DNA of 64,000 nt from the NCBI RefSeq assembly GCF_002934265.1, contig NZ_PTIX01000002.1, positions 496,001 through 560,000 on the forward strand, read 5' to 3'. Below the pieces are notes generated by a model that made no database searches, had not been told where the DNA came from, and saw only the letters and a program-made list of their open reading frames with translations. Made by a program: the position numbers and the translations under genes. This document shows, one piece after another, positions 36,312 to 43,657 of this stretch. Each line of letters opens with the position of its first letter. Positions within the stretch are counted from its first letter, which is position 1. This DNA is from Actinokineospora auranticolor. Its GTDB lineage: Bacteria; Actinomycetota; Actinomycetes; Mycobacteriales; Pseudonocardiaceae.

Positions 36312-36830
36312 TCAGACCGGGACGGTCTCGCGGATCCGGGTGAACGGGCCGATGCGGTAGAGGTCTTCCGGCTCGTGGTCGTCGGGGAAGTGGGCCTCGG
36401 CGAACAGGTCCGCCCGCCGCAGGCCCACGCCGAGTCGCTCGGCGAGGGCGCGGAACAACGCGATGGAGGCGCCGTTGCCGGGCGAGATGGTGGTCTCCAG
36501 GTTGCGCACACCCTGCGCGGCCATGCGGTCGATGAGGTGGTCGAGCAATCTGCCCGCGATGCCCTGACCGCGCTGGTCGGCGTCGACGGCGATCTGCCAG
36601 ACCACGACCGTCTCCGGCTCGGTGGGCCGGACGAACCCGATGACGAACCCGACGGGCCGCCCGTTCTTGGTGGCCACCGCGGAGGTCGCGGCGAAGTCGC
36701 GGCACCAGAGCAGGTAGGCGTAGGAGGAGTTGAGGTCGAGGGTGTGCGAATCGCGGGCGATCCGCCACAGCTCGGAACCGTCCGCAGTGGACGGTTCAGT
36801 GATGGTGATGTCGTGCGTTTCCCCGGACAT
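36312..36830 (-). CDS. ectA: L-2,4-diaminobutyrate acetyltransferase
   Basis: A 172-residue GNAT enzyme acetylating diaminobutyrate. ATG 36830 (MSGETHDITI) fits the family's length; a longer frame to 36887 adds 19 atypical residues. The acetyl-CoA loop is VDADQRGQGIAGRLLDHLI. Other matches are LDLNSSYAYLLWCRDF, GFVIGF and TTISPGNGASIALFRALAER. First gene of the ect operon; its promoter lies in 36831-36960. Osmotic induction is expected but no operator was identified. Confidence 0.96.
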   Translation of the reverse strand: MSGETHDITITEPSTADGSELWRIARDSHTLDLNSSYAYLLWCRDFAATSAVATKNGRPVGFVIGFVRPTEPETVVVWQIAVDADQRGQGIAGRLLDHLIDRMAAQGVRNLETTISPGNGASIALFRALAERLGVGLRRADLFAEAHFPDDHEPEDLYRIGPFTRIRETVPV

Positions 36831-36921
36831 ACTCAGGAAACGTAACAGCGGCGCCGCGGGCGGACCGGGCGAGCGGTTTGCCGACACGCGGGTTTACCTG
36901 GGGATACACCGGATCACCGGT

Positions 36922-36951
36922 GAGGAGGGCAACAGGACGGTTGCCCTCCTC
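36922..36951 (-). terminator. Perfect 12-bp hairpin after the aldo/keto reductase gene
   Basis: GAGGAGGGCAAC (36922-36933) pairs with GTTGCCCTCCTC (36940-36951), with a 6-nt loop, 20 bp past the reductase stop. It insulates the ectA promoter region. Confidence 0.85.
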
Positions 36952-36971
36952 GTCGGTGGCGTGTTAACGGA

Positions 36972-38000
36972 TCAACCGGACGTCCGGGAGGATTGCCACA
37001 GGTCGATGCCGGAGTCGACCGCGTACCGGTCGATGGCGGCCAACTCGTCGTCGGTGAACGGCGGCGCGTCGCGGGCGGCGAGGTTCGCTTCCAACTGGGC
37101 CACGGAACTGGCGCCGACCAGGGCGGACGTCACCCGGCGGTCGCGCAGGACCCAGGAGATGGCGAGCTGGGCGAGGGACTGGCCGCGGCTCTTGGCGATC
37201 TCGTTGAGACCGCGCACGCGCGCGAGGTTCTCGTCGGAGAGGAGCTCGGTGGAGAGCGAGGACGGGCGGCTGGCGCGGGAACCTTCCGGGATGCCGTCGA
37301 GGTAGCGGTCGGTGAGCAGGCCTTGGCCGAGCGGGGAGAAGGCGATGCAGCCGGACCCGAGTTCGTCGAGGGTGTCGAGGAGTCCCGCTTCCACCCAGCG
37401 GTTGAGCAGCGAGTAGGACGGTTGGTGGATCAGGAGTGGGACGCCTGCGCCACGCAGGATCTCGGCTGCTCGGCGGGTGGCGGATGGGGAGTAGGAGGAG
37501 ACGCCTACGTAGAGGGCTTTTCCTTGCTGCACTGCGGAGATGAGAGCGCCGACGGTTTCTTCGAGCGGGGTGTCGGGGTCGAAGCGGTGGGAGTAGAAGA
37601 TGTCTACGTAGTCGAGGCCCAGACGGGTCAGGGATTGGTCCAAAGAGGACAGGAGGTACTTGCGGGAGCCGTGGTCGCCGTAGGGGCCGGGCCACATGTC
37701 GTAGCCCGCCTTGGTGGAGATGACCAGTTCGTCGCGGTAGGGCTTGAGGTCGGTGGCGAGGACGCGGCCGAAGTTGGCTTCGGCGCTGCCGTACGGGGGG
37801 CCGTAGTTGTTGGCCAGGTCGAAGTGGGTGACGCCGAGGTCGAAGGCGCGGCGGAGGATGGCGCGGGAGGTGTCGAGGGGGCGGTCGTCGCCGAAGTTGT
37901 GCCAGAGACCGAGGGAGATCGGGGGGAGCAGCAGCCCGCTCCGCCCACAACGGCGATAAGCGGTGTCGTCGTAGCGGCTGGCGGCGGCCTCGTACGGCAT
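36972..38000 (-). CDS. Aldo/keto reductase, YghZ/glyceraldehyde-3-phosphate-reductase-like
   Basis: A 342-residue NADPH-dependent (beta/alpha)8 oxidoreductase from ATG 38000 (excellent AAGGAGAT). The catalytic tetrad is visible: Asp/Tyr in FDLANNYGPPYGSAE, Lys in VISTKAGYDMWPGPYGDHGS and His in DIFYSHRFDPDTPLEE. Cofactor-binding sequence includes SALVGASSVAQLEANL. The GPYGDxGSRKYLL loop and length point to the YghZ/L-GAP reductase subfamily acting on small aldehydes such as methylglyoxal. An 81-bp space separates it from the hypothetical gene upstream. Confidence 0.92.
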   Translation of the reverse strand: MPYEAAASRYDDTAYRRCGRSGLLLPPISLGLWHNFGDDRPLDTSRAILRRAFDLGVTHFDLANNYGPPYGSAEANFGRVLATDLKPYRDELVISTKAGYDMWPGPYGDHGSRKYLLSSLDQSLTRLGLDYVDIFYSHRFDPDTPLEETVGALISAVQQGKALYVGVSSYSPSATRRAAEILRGAGVPLLIHQPSYSLLNRWVEAGLLDTLDELGSGCIAFSPLGQGLLTDRYLDGIPEGSRASRPSSLSTELLSDENLARVRGLNEIAKSRGQSLAQLAISWVLRDRRVTSALVGASSVAQLEANLAARDAPPFTDDELAAIDRYAVDSGIDLWQSSRTSG

Positions 38001-38081
38001 GGATCTCCTTCGCTCGCGGATCCCCGCCACTCCCCAGCGGGACTCCCAGCCAACGGTACCCACGGGTGGCGCTAGCCGCCG

Positions 38082-38729
38082 TCAGATGAGGGTGCCCTGG
38101 CCCTGTTCGATCATGCGGGCGTAGAGGACTTCCTCGTTGATCTCCAGGCGGTTGATGACGCGGAGGGCGGCGACCACGGCGTCGCTGACCACGCCGGGTT
38201 CCACTTCGCCGTAGGAGAGGTGGATGGCGCCGTCGCTGTCGAGGTCGGTGGGGCCTCGGTGGATGAAGGTGAAGACCTCCGCCTTCCACCTGGGCACGGT
38301 GAGGGTGATGGACTCTTGGCGCACGCGGTCCAGGAGGACGCCGTGGGTGGGTTCGCCGAAGAGGGCCGCGTAGAGCAGGTCTTTCGCGAGGCGGAGGAGG
38401 TCTTCGCCGTGGGCGGTGCGCTGGGCGGGGCCGATCATGGCGCCGCCCGGCGGGGGCGGGTCGACCAGGCACGCGCTGGTGTCGAACGCGCCAAGACGCG
38501 CCGTGTGCTCTGCGAGTACCTGCTCGTCGAGGGTCAAGGGGCGCGGTAGGTGGCCCGACTCGCCGGGGCGCTGGGCCGGTACCCCACCCAACCTCGCCGC
38601 CGCCTCGGCCAGGAGTTGGTCGACCAGCCACTCGCGGGGCTGCGCCATGAGCCGGGCGCGCAGGGCGGGCAGCACGTGCCCGGCGAGATCGGCCTGGGCG
38701 CGGCGGACCATGTCGTCGAAGTCGGACAT
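38082..38729 (-). CDS. Conserved-looking hypothetical protein
   Basis: A 215-residue soluble protein, not recognised. The N-terminal half is helical (MVRRAQADLAGHVLPALRAR, WLVDQLLAEAAARLGG), followed by a Pro-rich turn. A C-terminal alpha/beta part reads ESITLTVPRWKAEVFTFIHR, DSDGAIHLSYGEVEPGVVSD and VVAALRVINRLEINEEVLYA. There are no membrane segments, metal motifs or P-loop. Good codon bias and its position 81 bp ahead of the reductase support a real gene. Confidence 0.7.
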   Translation of the reverse strand: MSDFDDMVRRAQADLAGHVLPALRARLMAQPREWLVDQLLAEAAARLGGVPAQRPGESGHLPRPLTLDEQVLAEHTARLGAFDTSACLVDPPPPGGAMIGPAQRTAHGEDLLRLAKDLLYAALFGEPTHGVLLDRVRQESITLTVPRWKAEVFTFIHRGPTDLDSDGAIHLSYGEVEPGVVSDAVVAALRVINRLEINEEVLYARMIEQGQGTLI

Positions 38730-38814
38730 GCGGCGAACCTACCGGCGGCGCCCGCGCGGCCGGGGGTGCCGGGCGCGGGGTGTCACCCGTTGGGGACGCA
38801 CGCCACTTGATAGG

Positions 38815-38833
38815 TAAGGGTCGCCTAACTTAC
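38815..38833 (+). promoter_or_regulatory. DtxR/IdeR-type iron box upstream of the condensation-like gene
   Basis: TAAGGGTCGCCTAACTTAC matches 13 of 19 positions of the iron-box consensus TTAGGTTAGGCTAACCTAA, with the 3' half nearly perfect. It lies 41 bp before the GTG of the condensation/epimerisation-like gene, where an iron-loaded repressor would block transcription. Confidence 0.7.
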
Positions 38834-38873
38834 TATCGGGGTACCGGTCGACGAGGAGGCGAATCCGTCCACA

Positions 38874-39698
38874 GTGGAGACTCTTGTCGGTCCACCCGTG
38901 CTCACCCGTCCGCAGCTGCGGTGCGCGCTCGACCCGGGCGACACCGCGGCCTTGCTCGGCGCGGCGCCCGCGCTGTACGCCACCGACACCGCCGACCTCC
39001 TGCGTTCCGCGCTGGTCGTCGCGGTCGCCGCGTGGGGTCCGCGACACGGCGCCGCGTTGTCGGTGCCCGGGCCCGGCGGGCTGTCGGACACGGTCGGCAG
39101 GCTCGCCGCGGCACCCGCGGCCGGGACCGTCGGCTTCGCCTTCCGAGCACCCGCCGGCCAAACGCACGCCATCGACGTGCGCGCCGAGATCGAGGACGGT
39201 CTGGTCACCGCGACCTGGACGTGGTGCGCCGCGTCGTTCGCCGAACGCGCGGTCGCCGACCTCGCCCGGACCTGGTGCGCCGCCCTCGCGGGCTTGGCGG
39301 CGGAAGCGCGCCGAGTTCTCCCGTTGCCGACAGACGCGCCCCGGGACGTGGAGGTGGTCATCGCCGTCCCGGGCGACACGAACGATCGAGCGGTCCGACA
39401 AGCGCTTGCCGGACTGGCTTCCGCGCACCCAATTCTCACCACCGGTCGACGCCAAGTGGGAACACGGGCGTACGCCGCCCCGGGCGCCGGGGACGCCACC
39501 GGCGCGACCGCTCCCGAGTGGACTTCACTGGTCCGGTTCGCCCTGGTCAGGCCCAGTTCGGCCGACGCCAGACTGATCATCACCGGGGACCCCGCGGTGG
39601 TCGGCGCGGACACCGTCGAAACCCTCGCCGACGCCCTGCGCCGGGTGTTCGGAGGAGATGCCGGCCACGTCCGGCCGTCGCCCATGAACTCCCCATGA
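38874..39698 (+). CDS. Orphan protein resembling part of an NRPS epimerisation/condensation domain
   Basis: A 274-residue protein. The second half of its first 150 residues (VRAEIEDGLVTATWTWCAAS, FAERAVADLARTWCAALAGL) resembles the C-terminal lobe of NRPS E/C domains. There the text is typically GxLxATWTW followed by a helix ending in W-x-x-A-L-x-x-L. The catalytic HHxxxDG motif is absent. Residues 150-274 are unfamiliar. GAGGAGG lies 14 nt before GTG 38874, a long spacing. It is preceded by one iron box and followed by another before the N-hydroxylase, so it belongs to the iron-regulated siderophore region. Function is unknown; it may be a relic of, or accessory to, an NRPS. Confidence 0.6.
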   Translation: METLVGPPVLTRPQLRCALDPGDTAALLGAAPALYATDTADLLRSALVVAVAAWGPRHGAALSVPGPGGLSDTVGRLAAAPAAGTVGFAFRAPAGQTHAIDVRAEIEDGLVTATWTWCAASFAERAVADLARTWCAALAGLAAEARRVLPLPTDAPRDVEVVIAVPGDTNDRAVRQALAGLASAHPILTTGRRQVGTRAYAAPGAGDATGATAPEWTSLVRFALVRPSSADARLIITGDPAVVGADTVETLADALRRVFGGDAGHVRPSPMNSP

Positions 39699-39706
39699 GT
39701 CGCTAT

Positions 39707-39725
39707 TTAGGTTAGCCTTACCTGG
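39707..39725 (+). promoter_or_regulatory. Strong iron box upstream of the N-hydroxylase
   Basis: TTAGGTTAGCCTTACCTGG matches 15 of 19 consensus positions (TTAGGTTAGGCTAACCTAA). It is 28 bp before the GTG start of the siderophore N-hydroxylase gene. Confidence 0.85.
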
Positions 39726-39753
39726 TTTTGGCCGATCGACGAAGGGACCGCGA

Positions 39754-41115
39754 GTGACCAGCGAGGTTCTGCCGCACGAGGTGCACGACATGGTCGGGAT
39801 CGGCTTCGGACCGTCCAACCTGGCGCTCGCGATCGCCGTGCGCGAGCACAACGAGCGCACCCCCGACGCACCCGTGCGCGCGGTCTTCCTGGAACGCCAG
39901 GCCGCGTTCGGCTGGCACCGCGGCATGCTCATCGACGACGCGACCATGCAGGTGTCCTTCCTCAAGGACCTGGTCACCATGCGCGACCCGGCCAGCGACT
40001 TCAGCTTCCTGTGCTACCTGCGCGACCGCGACCGGCTGGCCGAGTTCATCAACCACAAGACGATGTTCCCGCTGCGCACCGAGTTCCACGACTACTTCGA
40101 GTGGGCCGCGGCGCGGGTGTCCGACCAGGTCCGCTACGGCGCGGAGGTCGTCGCCGTGCGCCCGGTCGAGGTCGACGGCGAGACCGAGTTCTTCGACGTG
40201 CTCTACCGCGACCCCGAGGCGCCCGACGAAGCGGTGACCTCGGTCCGCGCGCGCAACATCGTCATCGCGACCGGGCTGCGGCCGAAGCTGCCCGAGGACG
40301 CGGTCACCACCGACCGGGTCTGGCACAACATCGAGCTCATGCACCGCGTCGGCGCGCTGGCCAAGTCCGACCCGCACCGGGTGCTGGTCGTCGGCTCCGG
40401 GCAGAGCGGCGCGGAGACCGTCGCCGAGCTGCACACGGCCTTGCCGCGCGCGCAGGTCTGCGCGGTGTTCTCCCGCTACGGCTACGCGCCCGCGGACGAC
40501 AGCCCGTTCGCCAACCGGATCTTCGACCCGCGCGCGGTCGACCACTTCCACGGCGCGTCCGAGGACGTCAAGCGGCTGCTGCTGGACTACCACCGCAACA
40601 CCAACTACTCCGTGGTGGACATGGACCTCATCGAGGACCTGTACCGCCGCGAGTACCGCGAGAAGGTCACCGGCCGCAAGCGCCTGGACATCCGCAACGC
40701 CTCCCGGGTCACCTACGCGCGCGAGACCGACGAGGCGGTGTACGTGACCATCCAGTTCCTGCCGACCGGGGAGACCGAGACGCTGGAGTGCGACGCGGTC
40801 GTCTACGCCACCGGCTTCCTGCCCGCCGACGTGTTCGGCCTGCTCGGCCGGGCCGCGTCGGTGTGCGAGCAGGACGCGGACGGCCGCCCGGTCGTGGACC
40901 GGGACTACCGGCTGCGCACGGTGCCGGGGGTGCGCGCGGGCATCTACGTGCAGGGCTCCGAGCACAGCCACGGCCTGACCGCGACCCTGCTGTCGACCAC
41001 GGCCGTGCGCGTCGGCGAGATCCTGGACTCGGTGGTCAACGGCTCTCCCGAGCCCGCCCCGGCGGCCGTCGAGACCTCGTCCGCCGCGCCCGCGGTCCAG
41101 GGCATCACGGCGTAG
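39754..41115 (+). CDS. Siderophore L-ornithine/L-lysine N-monooxygenase
   Basis: A 453-residue FAD/NADPH-dependent N-hydroxylating monooxygenase, the first step to a hydroxamate siderophore. The FAD motif is GIGFGPSNLALA (residues 15-26). The substrate region reads MQVSFLKDLVTMRDP, and the NADPH motif is VLVVGSGQSGAE (about 205-216). A C-terminal ATGFLP, then QGSEHSHGLTATLLSTTAVR, completes the family pattern. The nearby formyltransferase suggests N5-hydroxyornithine as product (coelichelin/erythrochelin-type chemistry), but lysine cannot be excluded. An iron box precedes it, and a hairpin terminator follows at 41126. No synthetase gene is in the window. Confidence 0.93.
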   Translation: MTSEVLPHEVHDMVGIGFGPSNLALAIAVREHNERTPDAPVRAVFLERQAAFGWHRGMLIDDATMQVSFLKDLVTMRDPASDFSFLCYLRDRDRLAEFINHKTMFPLRTEFHDYFEWAAARVSDQVRYGAEVVAVRPVEVDGETEFFDVLYRDPEAPDEAVTSVRARNIVIATGLRPKLPEDAVTTDRVWHNIELMHRVGALAKSDPHRVLVVGSGQSGAETVAELHTALPRAQVCAVFSRYGYAPADDSPFANRIFDPRAVDHFHGASEDVKRLLLDYHRNTNYSVVDMDLIEDLYRREYREKVTGRKRLDIRNASRVTYARETDEAVYVTIQFLPTGETETLECDAVVYATGFLPADVFGLLGRAASVCEQDADGRPVVDRDYRLRTVPGVRAGIYVQGSEHSHGLTATLLSTTAVRVGEILDSVVNGSPEPAPAAVETSSAAPAVQGITA

Positions 41116-41125
41116 CCCCCGGACG

Positions 41126-41162
41126 CGCGGAGGGGACGAACCACTGGTCCGTCCCCTCCGCG
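41126..41162. terminator. 13-bp perfect hairpin, bidirectional terminator
   Basis: CGCGGAGGGGACG (41126-41138) pairs with CGTCCCCTCCGCG (41150-41162) around an 11-nt loop. It lies between the convergent N-hydroxylase and sigma-partner genes. Confidence 0.9.
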
Positions 41163-41192
41163 TTCACTTCCCGCCGGGCTGCACGCCAGTTG

Positions 41193-41780
41193 CTAAGGCC
41201 GGGTCGCCGTGACCGGCGGTTCGGTCACCGTCGCCCGGGGACCCGTCACCGTCGTGGGCGGTTCGGTCACCGTCGCCCGGGGACCCGTCACCGTCGTGGG
41301 CGGTTCGGTCACCGTCGCCCGGGGACCCGTCACCGTCGTGGGCGGTTCGGTCACCGTCGCCCGGGGACCCGTCACCGTCGTGGGCGGTTCGGTCACCGTC
41401 GCCCGGGGACCCGTCACCGTCGTGGGCGGTTCGGTCACCGTCGTCCGGGGACTCGTCTCGGGCCCTGGCGGCTCGGTCACCGTCGGCTGCGGACCTGGGG
41501 TTGTGAGCTCCGTCGTGGTGACCAGCGGGGGCGAGCCGCCGTCGGCGGGGGTGACCGGTGTGGCCGCGCCGATCCCGTTGAGCAGCACGCCACCCACGAC
41601 GAGCAGCGCGACCACGGTCGCACCGCCACTCGCCGCGACGGTCATCCGACGCTTGCGCGTCCGGCGGGCGCCGAGCACGACGGCCTCGGTCGCGCCGGGG
41701 CGCACCGGCACGTCGAGCCGGTCGTCGGCGAAGAGCCGCCGCAGCCGCGCGTCCACCTTGTCGAAGTCCTCGGAGTTCAT
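41193..41780 (-). CDS. Sigma-factor-partner membrane protein with repeat tail (putative anti-sigma)
   Basis: A 195-residue protein whose ATG (41780) overlaps the sigma-factor TGA (ATGA). It has a short cytoplasmic N-terminus (MNSEDFDKVDARLRRLFADD), one membrane helix (about 47-70, VAASGGATVVALLVVGGVLL) and an extracellular Thr/Pro tail. The tail contains five or more 14-residue repeats PRATVTEPPTTVTG. No zinc-binding anti-sigma HxxxCxxC motif is seen. Genetic coupling and topology suggest it controls, or signals to, the SigE-family sigma factor. The tail probably spans the cell wall. Confidence 0.75.
   Translation of the reverse strand: MNSEDFDKVDARLRRLFADDRLDVPVRPGATEAVVLGARRTRKRRMTVAASGGATVVALLVVGGVLLNGIGAATPVTPADGGSPPLVTTTELTTPGPQPTVTEPPGPETSPRTTVTEPPTTVTGPRATVTEPPTTVTGPRATVTEPPTTVTGPRATVTEPPTTVTGPRATVTEPPTTVTGPRATVTEPPVTATRP
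41217..41461 (-). repeat. 42-bp in-frame tandem repeats (five exact copies plus a degenerate sixth)
   Basis: A 42-bp unit beginning CGGTTCGGTCACCGTCGCCC recurs at 41217, 41259, 41301, 41343 and 41385 without visible change. A diverging sixth copy begins at 41427. Each unit encodes the 14-residue motif PRATVTEPPTTVTG on the minus strand. Near-perfect DNA identity implies recent expansion or ongoing homogenisation. Confidence 0.95.
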
Positions 41781-42319
41781 GCCGTGCCCTCGCCTTCCCA
41801 GGTCGTCGCCAGCACGCCGCGCAGCGTCGCCATGGCCTTGCTCGTCTGACTCTTGACCGTGCCCGCGGTGACCTTCAGCGCCCGCGCGATCTCCACTTCG
41901 GACAGCCCGTCGTAGTAGCGCAGGACGATCACCGCCCGCTGGCGCGGCGGGAGTGTGCGCAGCGCCTGCCACAGCGGTTCGTTCTCGAACGCGTCGCGCG
42001 CGCCCGCGGCGACCGTGTCGGGCACCTCGGACACCAGGTTCTCCCGCCGGGTCCGCCGCCACCGGCTGACGTGCGCGTTGGCCATCGCCCGCCGCGCGTA
42101 CGCCATCGGGTCGCCGTCCTTGCGCAGCACCGACGCCCACCGCGCGCCGACCTTCTCCAGCACCCCTTGGACCAGGTCGGCCGCGTCGTGCGGGTTGCCG
42201 GTCAGCGCGTACCCGTAGCGCAGCAGCCCGGGCATCGCGGTGCCGACGAACTCCGCGAAGTCGGCCAGGTCGCCGGTGGCCGCCGTTCCCCCGATGCCCT
42301 GGTCGGCGAGCGCGGTCAC
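41777..42319 (-). CDS. ECF RNA polymerase sigma factor, SigE family
   Basis: A 180-residue extracytoplasmic-function sigma factor. Region 2 spans about residues 15-85 (FVGTAMPGLLRYGYALTGNP, ADLVQGVLEKVGARW, YARRAMANAHVSRWRRTRRE). Region 4 spans about 115-170 (LPPRQRAVIVLRYYDGLSEV, EIARALKVTAGTVKSQTSKA). This is the actinobacterial SigE/SigM-like group. GTG 42319 has GGGGGACGGAG upstream; the frame is open further but without a start near a ribosome site. It is translationally coupled to the repeat-tailed membrane protein downstream, and divergent from the PIG-L gene. Confidence 0.92.
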   Translation of the reverse strand: MTALADQGIGGTAATGDLADFAEFVGTAMPGLLRYGYALTGNPHDAADLVQGVLEKVGARWASVLRKDGDPMAYARRAMANAHVSRWRRTRRENLVSEVPDTVAAGARDAFENEPLWQALRTLPPRQRAVIVLRYYDGLSEVEIARALKVTAGTVKSQTSKAMATLRGVLATTWEGEGTA

Positions 42320-42550
42320 CTCCGTCCCCCGAGCTTCGCCCGGGCGGGGAAACCGGTTCGGTGCAAAGACATCCGCTCTCCTTGATCCCCTACGGCCCGG
42401 TGTGGGCCGCTGACACCAGGAGCACGCTCGGTCGCGGCCACCAGTTGCCCTCGTTATCTCACCGTTACACAAGTCCCGGTGCTGTTCGTCCTCCGCGAAC
42501 CGCCCGGTCACACCGGGCGACCTGTCGGTGCGGGTTAGTACGTTGGGGCT

Positions 42551-43333
42551 ATGGCAACACTGGTCACCTTCCACGCCCACCCCGATGACGAGTGCATCAA
42601 CTGCGGTGGCGTGATGCGCAAGGCCGCCGACGAGGGGCACCGGGTCGTGCTCGTCGTGGCGACCCGCGGCGAGCTCGGCGAGGTGGAGGACGGCTTCCTC
42701 GCCCCGGGCGAGACCCTGACCGAGCGGCGCGTCGACGAGACGCACAAGGCGGCGGAGATCCTCGGCGCGTCCCGCGTGGAGTTCCTGGGCTACACCGACT
42801 CCGGGATGATGGGCGAGCCGACCAACGACGCGCCCGGCACCTTCTGGACCGCCTCGGTGGAGGAGGCGGCGTCCCGGCTCGCGGCGATCCTGGTCGAGGA
42901 GTCCGCGGACGTGCTCACCGTCTACGACGACAACGGCGGCTACGGCCACCCCGACCACATCCAGGTCCACCGGGTGGGCCTGCGCGCCGCCGAGATCGCG
43001 GGCACGCCGCGCGTCTACCAGGCCACCGCCAACCGCGACGAGATCAAGCGCGGCATCGAGCGGGCCAGGGCGGCGGGCGACGAGACCTTCGGCCCGCCGG
43101 AGGACTTCGAGATCGGCAAGCCCGAGGCCGAGCTGACCGGCCGGGTCGACGTGCGGGCGTACCTGTCCGCCAAGCGCGCCGCCATGCGCGCGCACGCCAG
43201 CCAGATCAGCGAGGACAGCTTCTTCCTGGCCATCCCGGACGAGGCGTTCGCGGGCTCGTTCGGCACCGAGTGGTTCATCCGCGCGGGCCAGGGTCCGGGG
43301 ATCACCGAGACCGACATCATGGCCGGGCTGTAG
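42551..43333 (+). CDS. PIG-L family deacetylase (MshB/Mca-like)
   Basis: A 260-residue zinc-dependent N-acetyl hydrolase. The zinc motif FHAHPDDE (ligands His10 and Asp13) and the third-ligand motif GHPDHIQVH (about residue 138) are present, with NGGYGHPDH as in MshB and Mca. The family includes the mycothiol-biosynthesis deacetylase MshB and the mycothiol S-conjugate amidase Mca; the DSGMM stretch suggests the Mca/MshB branch. It could also deacetylate another glucosaminyl compound. ATG 42551; a strong terminator follows. Confidence 0.88.
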   Translation: MATLVTFHAHPDDECINCGGVMRKAADEGHRVVLVVATRGELGEVEDGFLAPGETLTERRVDETHKAAEILGASRVEFLGYTDSGMMGEPTNDAPGTFWTASVEEAASRLAAILVEESADVLTVYDDNGGYGHPDHIQVHRVGLRAAEIAGTPRVYQATANRDEIKRGIERARAAGDETFGPPEDFEIGKPEAELTGRVDVRAYLSAKRAAMRAHASQISEDSFFLAIPDEAFAGSFGTEWFIRAGQGPGITETDIMAGL

Positions 43334-43346
43334 CCGGTTGCCGGAA

Positions 43347-43379
43347 AACGGCCCCGGAGCCGAGTGCTCCGGGGCCGTT
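43347..43379 (+). terminator. 14-bp perfect hairpin terminator
   Basis: AACGGCCCCGGAGC (43347-43360) pairs with GCTCCGGGGCCGTT (43366-43379) with a 5-nt loop, 14 bp past the PIG-L stop. Confidence 0.93.
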
Positions 43380-43657
43380 CGCGGCGCGCACCGCCCGCGT
43401 TCACCCGGTGTTCGACCACGTCAGGTGGGAACCGCGGGCGAATCCCCTCGATCGCCGAGTTTTCCCCAGGCTGGGGACAGCCCTGTGCATAGATCCACTT
43501 CTGATGGCGGCTTGACAACGCGTCGGTCCACACCTGTCCACAGGCGCAATAACCCGGGCGCGTGTGGTCCGGCGAACAGTGGGTCATTTCGGGTGACCGA
43601 TGAGGCTAGCCTAAGCAAGGCGAGGCTAACTACGGCGAGACTTCCGGGAGGGACCGC
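43380..43657. other. Leader region of the formyltransferase gene
   Basis: No gene is recognised. The region holds CCTGTCCACAGG (DnaA-box-like, 43532-43543), TTGACA at 43512-43517, and the paired iron boxes at 43601-43628. GGGAGGGA before the ATG at 43658 is the ribosome site. Confidence 0.5.
43601..43628 (+). promoter_or_regulatory. Iron box (overlapping pair) upstream of the formyltransferase
   Basis: TGAGGCTAGCCTAAGCAAG (43601-43619) matches 13 of 19 iron-box positions. An overlapping half-site, AGGCTAAC, follows at about 43623-43630. Position 30-57 bp before the formyltransferase ATG fits repression by an iron-loaded DtxR/IdeR-type regulator. Confidence 0.7.

Noticed and set aside
41217..41461. 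CRISPR-like regular repeats
   Set aside because: Units are contiguous with no spacers and encode a 14-residue protein repeat in frame.
43532..43543. CCTGTCCACAGG as another DnaA site
   Set aside because: A single near-palindromic match lacking a second box; kept only as a note in the leader region.
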